A DNA stretch of 64,000 nt from Phytoseiulus persimilis (lineage: Eukaryota; Arthropoda; Arachnida; Mesostigmata; Phytoseiidae): positions 30,190,745-30,254,744 of the forward strand of contig CM075102.1 of the NCBI GenBank assembly GCA_037576195.1, given 5' to 3'. The position numbers and the translations under genes are program-made. Below, piece by piece: positions 36,942 through 48,242 of this stretch (its first letter is position 1; each line of letters begins with the position of its first letter). Below the pieces are notes generated by a model. That model was not told the DNA's origin. It worked only from the letters and a program-made list of their open reading frames with translations, and did no database searches.

Positions 36942-39900
36942 CGGTGCCGGAATTACCCCTCCAGGTTTTGAAAAATATGGTTGGATCGGTTCCGGAATCA
37001 CCCCTCCAGGTTTTGAAAAGTATGGTCAGATCGGTTCCGGAATCACCCCTCCAGGTTTTGAAGAGTATGGTCAGATCGGTTCCGGAATCACCCCTCCAGA
37101 GTTGGAAAGTAATGGTCAGATTGGTCCCGGGATCACCCCACCAGGTTTTGAAAAGTATGGTCAGATCGGTTCCGAAATCACCCCTCCAGGTTTTGAAAAG
37201 TATGGTCAGATCGGTTTCGGAATCACCCCTCCAGAGTTGGAAAGTAATGGTCAGATTGGTCCCGGAATCACCCCTCCAGAGTTGGAAAGTGATGGTCAGA
37301 TCGGTCCCGGAATCACCCCTCCAGGTTTTGAAAAGTATGGTCAGATCGGTTCCGGAATCACCCCTCCAGGTTTTGAAAAGTATGGTCAGATCGCTTCTGG
37401 AATCACTCCTCCAGGTTTTGAAAAGTATGGTCAGATCGGTTCCGGAATCACCCCTCCAGGTTTTGAAAAGTATGGTCAGATTGGTCTCGGAATCATTCCT
37501 CCAGAGTTGGAAAATAATGGTCAGATTGGTCTCGGAATCACTCCTCCAGAGTTGGAAAATAATGGTCAGATTGGTCTCGGAATCAGCCCTCCAGAGTTGG
37601 AAAATAATGGTCAGACTGGTCCCGGAATCACCCCTCCAGATTTGGGAATCAATGGTCAGATTGGTTTCGGAATCACCCCTCCAGAGTTGGAAAATAATGG
37701 TCAGATTGGTTTCGGAATCACCCCTCCAGAGTTAGAAAGTAATGGTCAGATTGGTCCCGGAATCACCCCTCCAGAGTTGGGAAATAATGGTCAGACTGGT
37801 CCCGGAATCACCCCTCCAGAGTTGGGAATCAATGGTCAGATTGGTTTCGGAATCACCCCTCCAGAGTTGGAAAGTAATGGTCAGATTGGTCCCGGAATCA
37901 CCCCTCCAGAGTTGGGAAGTGATGGTCAGATTTGTCTCGGAATCATTCCTCCAGAGTTGGAAAATAATGGTCAGATTGGTCTCGGAATCACCCCTCCAGA
38001 GTTGGAAAATAATGGTCAGATTGGTCTCGGAATCAGCCCTCCAGAGTTGGGAAATAATGGTCAGACTGGTCCCGGAATCACCCCTCCAGAGTTGGGAATC
38101 AATGGTCAGATTGGTTTCGGAATCACCCCTCCAGAGTTGGAAAATAATGGTCAGATTGGTTTCGGAATCACCCCTCCAGAGTTGGAAAGTAATGGTCAGA
38201 TTGGTCTCGGAATCACCCCTCCAGAGTTGGGAAATAATGGTCAGATTGGTCCCGGAATCATTCCTCCAGAGTTGGAAAATAATGGTCAGATTGGTCTCGG
38301 AATCACCCCTCCAGAGTTCGAAAGTAATGGTCAGATTGGTCCCTGAATCACCCCTCCAGAGTTGGGAAGTGATGGTCAGATTTGTCTCGGAATCATTCCT
38401 CCAGAGTTGGAAAATAATGGTCAGATTGGTCGCGGAATCACCCCTCCAGAGTTGGAAAATAATGGTCAGATTGGTCTCGGAATCAGCCCTCCAGAGTTGG
38501 GAAATAATGGTCAGACTGGTCCCGGAATCACCCCTCCAGAGTTGGGAATCAATGGTCAGATTGGTTTCGGAATCACCCCTCCAGAGTTGGAAAATAATGG
38601 TCAGATTGGTTTCGGAATCACCCCTCCAGAGTTGGAAAGTAATGGTCAGATTGGTCCCGTAATCACCCCTCCAGAGTTGGGAAGTGATGGTCAGATTTGT
38701 CTCGGAATCATTCCTCCAGAGTTGGAAAATAATGGTCAGATTTGTCTCGGAATCATCCCTCCAGGTTTTGAAAAGTATGGTCAGATCGGTTCCGAAATCA
38801 CCCCTCCAGGTTTTGAAAAGTATGGTCAGATCGGTTTCGGAATCACCCCTCCAGAGTTGGGAAGTGATGGTCAGATTTGTCTCGGAATCATTCCTCCAGA
38901 GTTGGAAAATAATGGTCAGATTTGTCTCGGAATCATTCCTCCAGAGTTGGAAAATAATGGTCAGATTTGTCTCGGAATCATCCCTCCAGGTTTTGAAAAG
39001 TATGGTCAGATCGGTTCCGAAATCACCCCTCCAGGTTTTGAAAAGTATGGTCAGATTGGTCCCGGAATCACCCCTCCAGAGTTGGGAAGTGATGGTCAGA
39101 TTTGTCTCGGAATCATTCCTCCAGAGTTGGAAAATAATGGTCAGATTGGTCTCGGAATCACCCCTCCAGAGTTGGAAAATAATGGTCAGATTGGTCTCGG
39201 AATCAGCCCTCCAGAGTTGGGAAATAATGGTCAGACTGGTCCCGGAATCACCCCTCCAGAGTTAGAAAGTAATGGTCAGATTGGTCGCGGAATCACCCCT
39301 CCAGAGTTGGGAAATAATGGTCAGATTGGTTTCGGAATCACCCCTCCAGAGTTAGAAAGTAATGGTCAGATTGGTCCCGGAATCACCCCTCCAGAGTTGA
39401 GAAATAATGGTCAGATTGGTCCCGGAATCACCCCTCCAGAGTTGGAAAGTGATGGTCAGATCGGTCCCGGAATCACCCCTCCAGGTTTTGAAAAGTATGG
39501 TCAGATTGGTCTCGGAATCATTCCTCCAGAGTTGGAAAATAATGGTCAGATTGGTTTCGGAATCACCCCTCCAGAGTTAGAAAGTAATGGTCAGATTGGT
39601 CCCGGAATCACCCCTCCAGAGTTGGGAAATAATGGTCAGATTGGTCCCGGAATCACCCCTCCAGAGTTGAGAAATAATGGTCAGATTGGTCCCGGAATCA
39701 CCCCTTCAGAGTTGGGAAGTGATGGTCAGATTTGTCTCGGAATCACCCCTCCAGGTTTTGAAAAGTATGGTCAGATTGGTCTCGGAATCATTCCTCCAGA
39801 GTTGGAAAATAATGGTCAGATTGGTTTCGGAATCACCCCTCCAGAGTTAGAAAGTAATGGTCAGATTGGTCCCGGAATCACCCCTCCAGAGTTGGGAAAT

Positions 39901-42852
39901 AATGGTCAGATTGGTTTCGGAATCACCCCTCCAGAGTTGAGAAATGATGGTCAGATTGGTCCCGGAATCACCCCTTCAGAGTTGGGAAGTGATGGTCAGA
40001 TCGGTCCCGGAATCACCCCTCCAGGTTTTGAAAAGTATGGTCAGATTGGTCTCGGAATCATTCCTCCAGAGTTGGAAAATAATGGTCAGATTGGTTTCGG
40101 AATCACCCCTCCAGAGTTAGAAAGTAATGGTCAGATTGGTCCCGGAATCACCCCTCCAGAGTTGAGAAATAATGGTCAGATTTGTCTCGGAATCATTCCT
40201 CCAGAGTTGGAAAATAATGGTCAGATTGGTCCCGGAATCACCCCTTCAGAGTTGGGAAGTGATGGTCAGATTTGTCTCGGAATCATTCCTCCAGAGTTAG
40301 AAAGTAATGGTCAGATTGGTCCCGGAATCACCCCTCCAGAGTTGAGAAATAATGGTCAGATTGGTCCCGGAATCACCCCTCCAGAGTTGGAAAGTTATGG
40401 TCAGATCGGTCCCGGAATCACCCCTCCAGGTTTTGAAAAGTATGGTCAGATTGGTCTCGGAATCATTCCTCCAGAGTTGGAAAATAATGGTCAGATTGGT
40501 TTCGGAATCACCCCTCCAGAGTTAGAAAGTAATGGTCAGATTGGTCCCGGAATCACCCCTCCAGAGTTGGGAAATAATGGTCAGATTGGTTTCGGAATCA
40601 CCCCTCCAGAGTTAGAAAGTAATGGTCAGATTGGTCCCGGAATCACCCCTCCAGAGTTGGGAAATAATGGTCAGACTGGTCCCGGAATCACCCCTTCAGT
40701 GTTGGGAATCAATGGTCAGATTGGTTTCGGAATCACCCCTCCAGAGTTGGAAAGTAATGGTCAGATTGGTCCCGGAATCACCCCTTCAGAGTTGGGAAGT
40801 GATGGTCAGATTTGTCTCGGAATCATTCCTCCAGAGTTGGAAAATAATGGTCAGATTGGTCTCGGAATCAGCCCTCCAGAGTTGGGAAATAATGGTCAGA
40901 CTGGTCCCGGAATCACCCCTCCAGAGTTGGGAATCAATGGTCAGATTGGTTTCGGAATCACCCCTCCAGAGTTGGAAAATAATGGTCAGATTGGTTTCGG
41001 AATCAGCCCTCCAGAGTTGGGAAATAATGGTCAGACTGGTCCCGGAATCACCCCTCCAGAGTTGGGAATCAATGGTCAGATTGGTTTCGGAATCACCCCT
41101 CCAGAGTTGGAAAATAATGGTCAGATTGGTTTCGGAATCACCCCTCCAGAGTTGGAAAGTAATGGTCAGATTGGTCTCGGAATCACCCCTCCAGAGTTGG
41201 GAAATAATGGTCAGATTGGTCCCGGAATCATTCCTCCAGAGTTGGAAAGTTATGGTCAGATCGGTCCCGGAATCACCCCTCCAGGTTTTGAAAAGTATGG
41301 TCAGATTGGTCTCGGAATCATTCCTCCAGAGTTGGAAAATAATGGTCAGATTGGTCCCGGAATCACCCCTTCAGAGTTGGGAAGTGATGGTCAGATTTGT
41401 CTCGGAATCATTCCTCCAGAGTTAGAAAGTAATGGTCAGATTGGTCCCGGAATCACCCCTCCAGAGTTGAGAAATAATGGTCAGATTGGTCCCGGAATCA
41501 CCCCTCCAGAGTTGGAAAGTTATGGTCAGATCGGTCCCGGAATCACCCCTCCAGGTTTTGAAAAGTATGGTCAGATTGGTCTCGGAATCATTCCTCCAGA
41601 GTTGGAAAATAATGGTCAGATTGGTTTCGGAATCACCCCTCCAGAGTTAGAAAGTAATGGTCAGATTGGTCCCGGAATCACCCCTCCAGAGTTGGGAAAT
41701 AATGGTCAGATTGGTTTCGGAATCACCCCTCCAGAGTTAGAAAGTAATGGTCAGATTGGTCCCGGAATCACCCCTCCAGAGTTGGGAAATAATGGTCAGA
41801 CTGGTCCCGGAATCACCCCTTCAGTGTTGGGAATCAATGGTCAGATTGGTTTCGGAATCACCCCTCCAGAGTTGGAAAGTAATGGTCAGATTGGTCCCGG
41901 AATCACCCCTTCAGAGTTGGGAAGTGATGGTCAGATTTGTCTCGGAATCATTCCTCCAGAGTTGGAAAATAATGGTCAGATTGGTCTCGGAATCAGCCCT
42001 CCAGAGTTGGGAAATGATGGTCAGACTGGTCCCGGAATTACCCCTCCAGAGTTGGGAATCAATGGTCAGATTGGTTTCGGAATCACCCCTCCAGAGTTGG
42101 AAAATAATGGTCAGATTGGTCTCGGAATCAGCCCTCCAGAGTTGGGAAATAATGGTCAGACTGGTCCCGGAATCACCCCTCCAGAGTTGGGAATCAATGG
42201 TCAGATTGGTTTCGGAATCACCCCTCCAGAGTTGGAAAATAATGGTCAGATTGGTTTCGGAATCACCCCTCCAGAGTTGGAAAGTAATGGTCAGATTGGT
42301 CTCGGAATCACCCCTCCAGAGTTGGGAAATAATGGTCAGATTGGTCCCGGAATCATTCCTCCAGAGTTGGAAAATAATGGTCAGATTGGTTTCGGAATCA
42401 CCCCTCCAGAGTTGGGAAATAATGGTCAGACTGGTCCCGGAATCACCCCTCCAGAGTTGGGAATCAATGGTCAGATTGGTTTCGGAATCACCCCTCCAGA
42501 GTTGGAAAATAATGGTCAGATTGGTTTCGGAATCACCCCTCCAGAGTTGGAAAGTAATGGTCAGATTGGTCTCGGAATCACCCCTCCAGAGTTGGGAAAT
42601 AATGGTCAGATTGGTCCCGGAATCATTCCTCCAGAGTTGGAAAATAATGGTCAGATTGGTTTCGGAATCACCCCTCCAGAGTTGGAAAGTATGGTCAGAT
42701 TGGTCCCGGAATCACCCCTCCAGAGTTGGGAAGTGATGGTCAGATTTGTCTCGGAATCATTCCTCCAGAGTTGGAAAATAATGGTCAGATTGGTCTCGGA
42801 ATCACCCCTCCAGAGTTGGAAAGTGATGGTCAGATCGGTTCCGGAATCACCC
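36942..42852. repeat. 45-bp tandem repeat array (~131 copies)
   Basis: A 5.9-kb array of 45-bp units with the core AATGGTCAGATTGGT, then CTCGGAATCACCCCT and CCAGAGTTGGAAA. Variant units recur (GGTTTTGAAAAGTAT, GTTGGGAATCAAT, GTTGGGAAGTGAT, GTTAGAAAGTAAT types) and are shared between distant parts of the array. Because 45 is divisible by three and the unit lacks stops in two plus-strand frames, very long open frames appear. The longest reads as a 15-residue repeat (GITPPELENNGQIGL). That frame has no ATG anywhere, a TGA at 38344-38346 and a one-base deletion near 42690. The other open frame has ATG in each unit but is broken by TAG in GAGTTAG units. I treat it as a non-coding minisatellite. 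Confidence 0.93.
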
Positions 42853-42914
42853 AATATATTCTCGACGGAGTGCGGACAAACTGACAGACTAAGCCGATTA
42901 TATATAGTAAGGAT
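42853..42914. repeat. Array tail, copy 2
   Basis: Follows the main array directly: GTGCGGACAAACTGACAGAC, then TAAGCCGATTATATATAGTA and AGGAT. It matches the tail at 36864-36941 except for an internal gap and a few substitutions. The end contains an AT-rich, partly self-complementary TATATATA core. Confidence 0.85.
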
Positions 42915-45419
42915 GGAGTAAGAGATGGGTTTGCCGGAGTGACGGGTACCTGCGGGTTTGCAGCGGGTGACCGCGGCTCCGGGGCAGGAGCGCGGTTTGC
43001 TTCGCGTTTTTTTGAGACCCCCATTTCCAGCGGTTCTCTCCAGAGACGATTCTTCCTCTCGTGGGACTTTGACGGCGGATATTCACCCGCGTCCTTGCGC
43101 TTTATGACATAGATGAGATGGATATCCGATCGCTGCTGACTCCTCGATATCCGGAGTTGGAAGTCGCTCAGAAGTGATACCTACATAAAGAGTCGCGTGG
43201 AGCTGATGATCGAGTCTTGTATATGACCGGTCTTCCAGAATGCTCGTTCTGTGATTCAGGTGTTGATGAATGAGGACATAGCTTTCACATACGGGGAGGG
43301 AAACGAGGTGCGTGCATCCATTCGCAGACAGATTCAGGGGCCGGGCCAATGATGACGATCTCTGTCCCGGAGCTCCCTTTCCCTGAGCTAGGCACAAACT
43401 ATTCGATGGCTGGGACATACATCAGCCGGAGCGCTTGGCCTCTATGGCTCCATCCCTGAGATTCCGAGACCAGCACGGCTCACGGCTGTGTCTTGGATAT
43501 GGATGTCGTAGAACACGCAAATGCCGTTGTCGTGGATCGGGTTTCTAGATTCCATCTCCATAACAGATTTTTCACGAAATACACTGTGAGTGAAGCCGGA
43601 GCTGGGTCATATTTTTACCGAGATACCGAAATACCGAGAAATGGGCATCCGAGATTTTTGGTTTGCCCCACGACCCTCGCGAGCTTCTGCGGCATACGCA
43701 AACACAGTTCATGAAAAGTGAACTCAGTTCAGTGGATTGCGCGATTTCCTACAGAGTACCTACGTCGTTCCTCAAAATGGTCCTCAAAACGAAGATCTTC
43801 CTAGAATCAGCCGCCAGAGCTTGCCGAAAGATCGTGTCTGGGACTTCTGAGCCATCTGAGTCACTCCTCATCAAGTGAGAACGCAGTTGTGGATCTCCCG
43901 GACGCGACTGGAGTTCATTTATTCCTGGCTCGGCAGTCAGTGGCACTAGCGTAGCAAGGGGGGCAGCGTATCGCCCACCCCGGGAATCACGACATCCTTC
44001 TGGCATCCGGCGACGGCATTCGCCGAATCCTACCTCGCGTCCCGGAACTCCCATGGGCCCCACAGGTGGCGGGATCTCCCTCTAGCGGACTTGTTATCGG
44101 ATCCTTCGCCATGAGGGCATCAGATTGAGAAAATTTCCGCCAGTAGGGGCATCAGATTGAGCTCCTCCCCGAGCATCATCGAGCGTCGCTACGCCGCTGG
44201 TCAGTGGAGTCACGCTGATCCTTGCTGACTCTTCGAGCATACCAGGATTCATCCATGAGCTGACCAAGAGCGTCATCCCTGATGCGCCCAGAACCTCCAG
44301 GGAACACACGGCAGCCTCGATGAATGTGTGAGGCGCAGAGTGGAGCCAGTCATTCCCCGCGATTACGACTACGATCGAGTCAAAAGGGTGACAGAGCTCG
44401 TCTTCAGGGATTGACGCGACGTTCAGTCCTCCAGGAGCGGCGCTCTCGCTGTCGATAACGGAGTTTATAAATAAAAATGGTTCTCTCTGCAGAAACGTAG
44501 GAACACGTCATCGTACAAATATATTTAGAAATGCATACTTCTGTTTCTCCAGTTCAGGTCTCGCTTCTCACAGCGCATCTTTGCTCGCATCTTTCTGCGA
44601 TTTTCAATGCAAGAAGCTACGGGCCCTCTCCATGAAATTCCGCCCCCGCGAGATGTTCGTATCCTCCACGACAGTGCCATCGAGTGCTTCCCTCCAGCGA
44701 GTCTCCGACGGCAAGACGACCTGAGGTTTCCCTCCTCCGCCTCTTCCCTTCCCGGGCCTTTTTCCAAAATGGCTTCCCGAGCTCTCCGCGGAGTCGAACA
44801 CCTCGTCCATTCAATTTTTCGAACGTAGATGAAAAGCAGTTGATCGAGTCGACTTGCTTCATATATTCAACTTTTATTAAATTTTTACACTATCGATGGA
44901 GTCACCAGCTGGAATAGACGAAGTTTGTGTAGCAGAGTCAGGCTAAGACTGTGAGCGACGCAGCTTACTTCGACCCGACGGAACGATAAACAACGCCAAA
45001 CATCGAAAATGGGAACCCGAGCGGCAGCCTGTGAGTTGACTACCGAATCATGACCAACATTCTGTGAAACAGTCTTCCCCTCGACTGGCTTCGGTGACAC
45101 TTCGAGCTATCTTTTGAAGTAGAAATGCTTCCCACTTTGGGCGTCACTAGTTGGGAATGAAGACTTTTGTAGGCATATGAAACGGAACCAGATCGTAACG
45201 GCCAACTCGCGACAGTAATTCCGGCTCAGCGACCTCTTCGAAGGAAATCCTCTCGAAACAACCTCTCGGGTGTGAACAATAGCTGTCGGATAGCAGCACA
45301 TGTGAAACTCCTTCGGTGACACCGATCCTCGACACAGATTCCGAAACTAACAAATTCCACACGATAGGAATGGTGAACTTGAGAGTGTTCATGGAAAGCG
45401 GGGGATTAAGACGATCAAC
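42915..45419. other. Region between array and UNC79
   Basis: No complete gene recognised. The minus strand is open from about 44490 to 44094 without an ATG and is described separately. Other open stretches (43083-43418 minus, 43749-44063 minus, 43493-43714 plus) look weakly coding-like but lack recognisable domains. The right end must hold the promoter and 5' leader of UNC79, though no core promoter motif is clear. Confidence 0.45.
44094..44490 (-). pseudogene. Open stretch with SGNH-hydrolase-like segment
   Basis: About 130 codons are open on the minus strand with no starting ATG until 44309. The stretch FDSIVVVIAGNDWLH resembles the VVVxxGxND block of SGNH/GDSL hydrolases, a domain found in several retrotransposon proteins as well as host esterases. 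The nucleophile Ser block (GDS) is not seen upstream. It ends at a stop after SWRRIR. This could be a decayed retroelement fragment, an isolated exon, or chance. The family call is weak. Confidence 0.25.
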
Positions 45420-48242
45420 ATGAAGCAGCCGATGGTCCACTCGAATCTACGCTGTGAGGATGTGAGATGGATTCTCGATGAAATTCTCCTCCATTTCAGT
45501 CACGGCCAAGATCAAGAACCTGCAGGAGTTCCACACGCGTATTCTGTACGGTTTACCGCCGCCGCCGTCCGGGGTTGACGTGGCTAACACCTTGAAATAC
45601 TTTTCGCTCACACTTCTTAGGTGGGTTCGTGAATTTTGAGCCGAAATACGCTGGTAACGACGGATTATGAAGATTTTGAAACCATTGATTCCATCTAGAG
45701 ACACTCGGAACTTGGGAGTAACCGTTCAGCTTTATCTTTCCAGCGTGCTCAAGGATGTTCCAACGATCCCCCTTGAAATGTTGCGCTCAGCCGAGAAAGA
45801 CCACGCGCGCATCAGCCTTTTCCCGAGCCTCGACTATAAGGCACTTTATAATGCGCTGGTCCAACTCGTTGACTGCGTACCTCTAGTAACCTGTGGGGCA
45901 CATGGTGAGTGCTCCGTTCCATGAATTCGTGAATTCACGGACGGACTTCTTCATTCTGTTACTCCTCGATTTCTCTCCTTCCAGTTTTGGGTCAGACGAT
46001 TCTCAACACGATGGCATGCCTTGTGCCCTTCTTAGAACACGAATTTATGGATACACTCGGCTACATTGTGGCGTCGGCGCTTGCGAACTTCCCCGCCAGT
46101 CTTCATAAAGACATTGTTGATTTGCTTTGCAATCATCTGCTACCTGTGACGATAAGTGAGCATTGCTTCCGGCGATTTACGGAGAAGCGAGTTCGACGAT
46201 AACACCCATTAAGCATACGATCTCAAATGTTCAAAACTCCACTACAGCGAATTACTCTGTGGGTTGTGGAAATGAGCCGGAAGTGCCCGACTACGCCAAC
46301 CTATCGGTGGCCAGTGTCATCATGCTGGTGTTCCAATATACCGACAACATGGCTCATCAGGCTCAACTGCTCGAGTGTCTCCTTTCGCTTAAGAAGGACA
46401 TCGTCAAAGACCTCTTGTGCGTGATAGCGCATGGTACGGCCAAAGCGCGCCATCCTGCCGTGGAGATGCTATTCCACTACTGGCCCACACTAAATCCAAC
46501 GTTGAGAGACAAAAAATTCGCGCCTCCGCCTGGTCTCGGGGGCAGCGGTGGTTCTGCAAGTGGAGTCATTCAATGGAAGGCGCAGCAGTGTCAGATGGAG
46601 AACTGCATCGGGGCGGCCACCGGGAATAATCAAGCGATAAAGGTTGAACTTCCGATACACGAATAATTCGCCTGAGAGATACGGAATGAACATTTGACGG
46701 CCTCGGACGGTCGATTCGGTAGCCTGCTAAAACTGCTCGGACATTCCACAGATCTGCCTTGATCATTCGGTGTCAATCTCATCCGGTGAGCGCCCTCCTC
46801 CGCTGTACGTCTGCCAAGCGTGTTCAGACCTGATAAGGGGCGAACACGCCAATGCCAACTCCTTCTTGCAGCCGTGTTTGCTACCCCTAAACGAGATATC
46901 GCTTCAGTGCGAAAACAGAGTAAGTTGAAAACTAACGCTCCCTCTGTTATGTCGGCCACTCGGTGCTGGTGTCCGCCACTGTGGCGGACTTCATGCGGCG
47001 GTGATCTGAGTCCTGATTTTCCGCTCAGACCTGCGCAAGCAAGGACAAGACGGCAACAAGCACATGCTTCTCGACAGAGTGTGCCTCTACGAACGGCAAC
47101 CGACCAACCAGGCTATGTGGGCCCTGTACACACTTAAAGCACCCAGTCGGGCACAACCACGTAATTCACCGAAATATACCGAGTCCTTGGTCGATGGACA
47201 CCGAAACGCAAATGTTTTTCGTTGAAGCTGTTGTGAGGTCAGTCGCATTCTTTCTATGCCCGGACCTGACGGGAGCTCCTTCGGATGTAACTTTCTGATC
47301 CAAGGTCTCCTCCTAACAGTTTACTGAAGGAAGCTCAACCAAGCAACGAGAAAGGATCTAAAGATTCCACATCAGTGGATCGACGAGCCGGGGTTACTCT
47401 ACAAAGTAACGAAGGTGAAGAAAGCTCTGAGCGCTTAGCCCAGGAGGAAAGACAACTGCTTAGTAGATATGGTGAGTTTTCCGGGCAGCAACGACAACAA
47501 CACTGAACAAAGCCGAAATTCGGAGGCAAACAAACGTAACCACGCTTCATTGACGCTTCGAAGGGATTTGGCTTCTTGTCGGTCTGTGCACCCCCGACGA
47601 AAAAACACCCCCGGACGCATTAGGTCGACTTCTCGGAATGCTGTTCCAATGGTTCCATTACACTGCCTGCCTACCTGACGATCAAACTGGCAATTCCCTC
47701 GAACGTCTCAAGACAGAATACATCAATGGCTGGTTGATGGACATTGTACGTACGCACTTCGAAGTGTTCGTCTCGTGTTTGCTGCCTCATCCGGCCGAAT
47801 ATGCCCAGGTGGGCGGCCACTGGGACGTGTGGCCCTCTCAGACAGATCATATAAAAGAGGGCTTCAGGACGCTTCTGTGCCTCGTTCCTTACGACATTAT
47901 AAATCGTCAGGTTAGCGTTCTCGTGCAAGCTGTCAGAATTGTCCGAGTGAATGTCGTGGAATACTCTTTGTTTTCCAAAGTTTTGGATATCGCAATCGCG
48001 GCTGACTCGATCTTATTTCAACTGCAAAGGTTTGGGAATTCATCATGCCCTACTGGATGGAGGCGTTTCGGTTCGAGATTCCGGAACCTGAGCTCGCGGA
48101 GCTGAAGATCTTGCTCAGCAAAGTGCTCGATCCTGATCTGAGTCCGTTGGGCTTCGAAATCAAACAAATGTACAGCTTTCTCACGCAGCGTTTCGAGTGT
48201 ACAACTGCGAGGGTACAAGAACAGGCCCTCTTCTGGCTTCAG
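45420..48242 (+). CDS. unc79: UNC79 exons 1-10
   Basis: Exons: 45420-45453, 45500-45620, 45699-45904, 45985-46155, 46248-46642, 46752-46919, 47029-47237, 47320-47471, 47564-47910, 48030-48242. Exon 1 is a 34-base piece starting at ATG 45420 and splicing over a 46-base intron into ...FTAKIKNLQEFH, which parallels the vertebrate FASKIRYLQEYH. An in-frame TAA lies upstream at 45348, and no other ATG intervenes. Exon 5 ends at a weak GTTGAA donor, supported by phase and by the match continuing as ICLDHSVSISSGERPPPLY. Exon 7 holds a cysteine-rich segment (CFSTEC, RLCGPC), conserved in the family and possibly metal-binding. Exon 9 holds the well-conserved MLFQWFHYTA block. Confidence 0.88.

Noticed and set aside
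36942..42852. CRISPR-like repeat array
   Set aside because: The repeats are head-to-tail with no unique spacers, the units are variable, and the genome is eukaryotic.
38362..42921. A 1519-codon open frame, apparently a giant repetitive protein
   Set aside because: It is the 45-bp minisatellite read in frame. There is no ATG in this frame, the opening codon is not a real start, a second frame is also long and open, and a TGA and a one-base deletion interrupt it.
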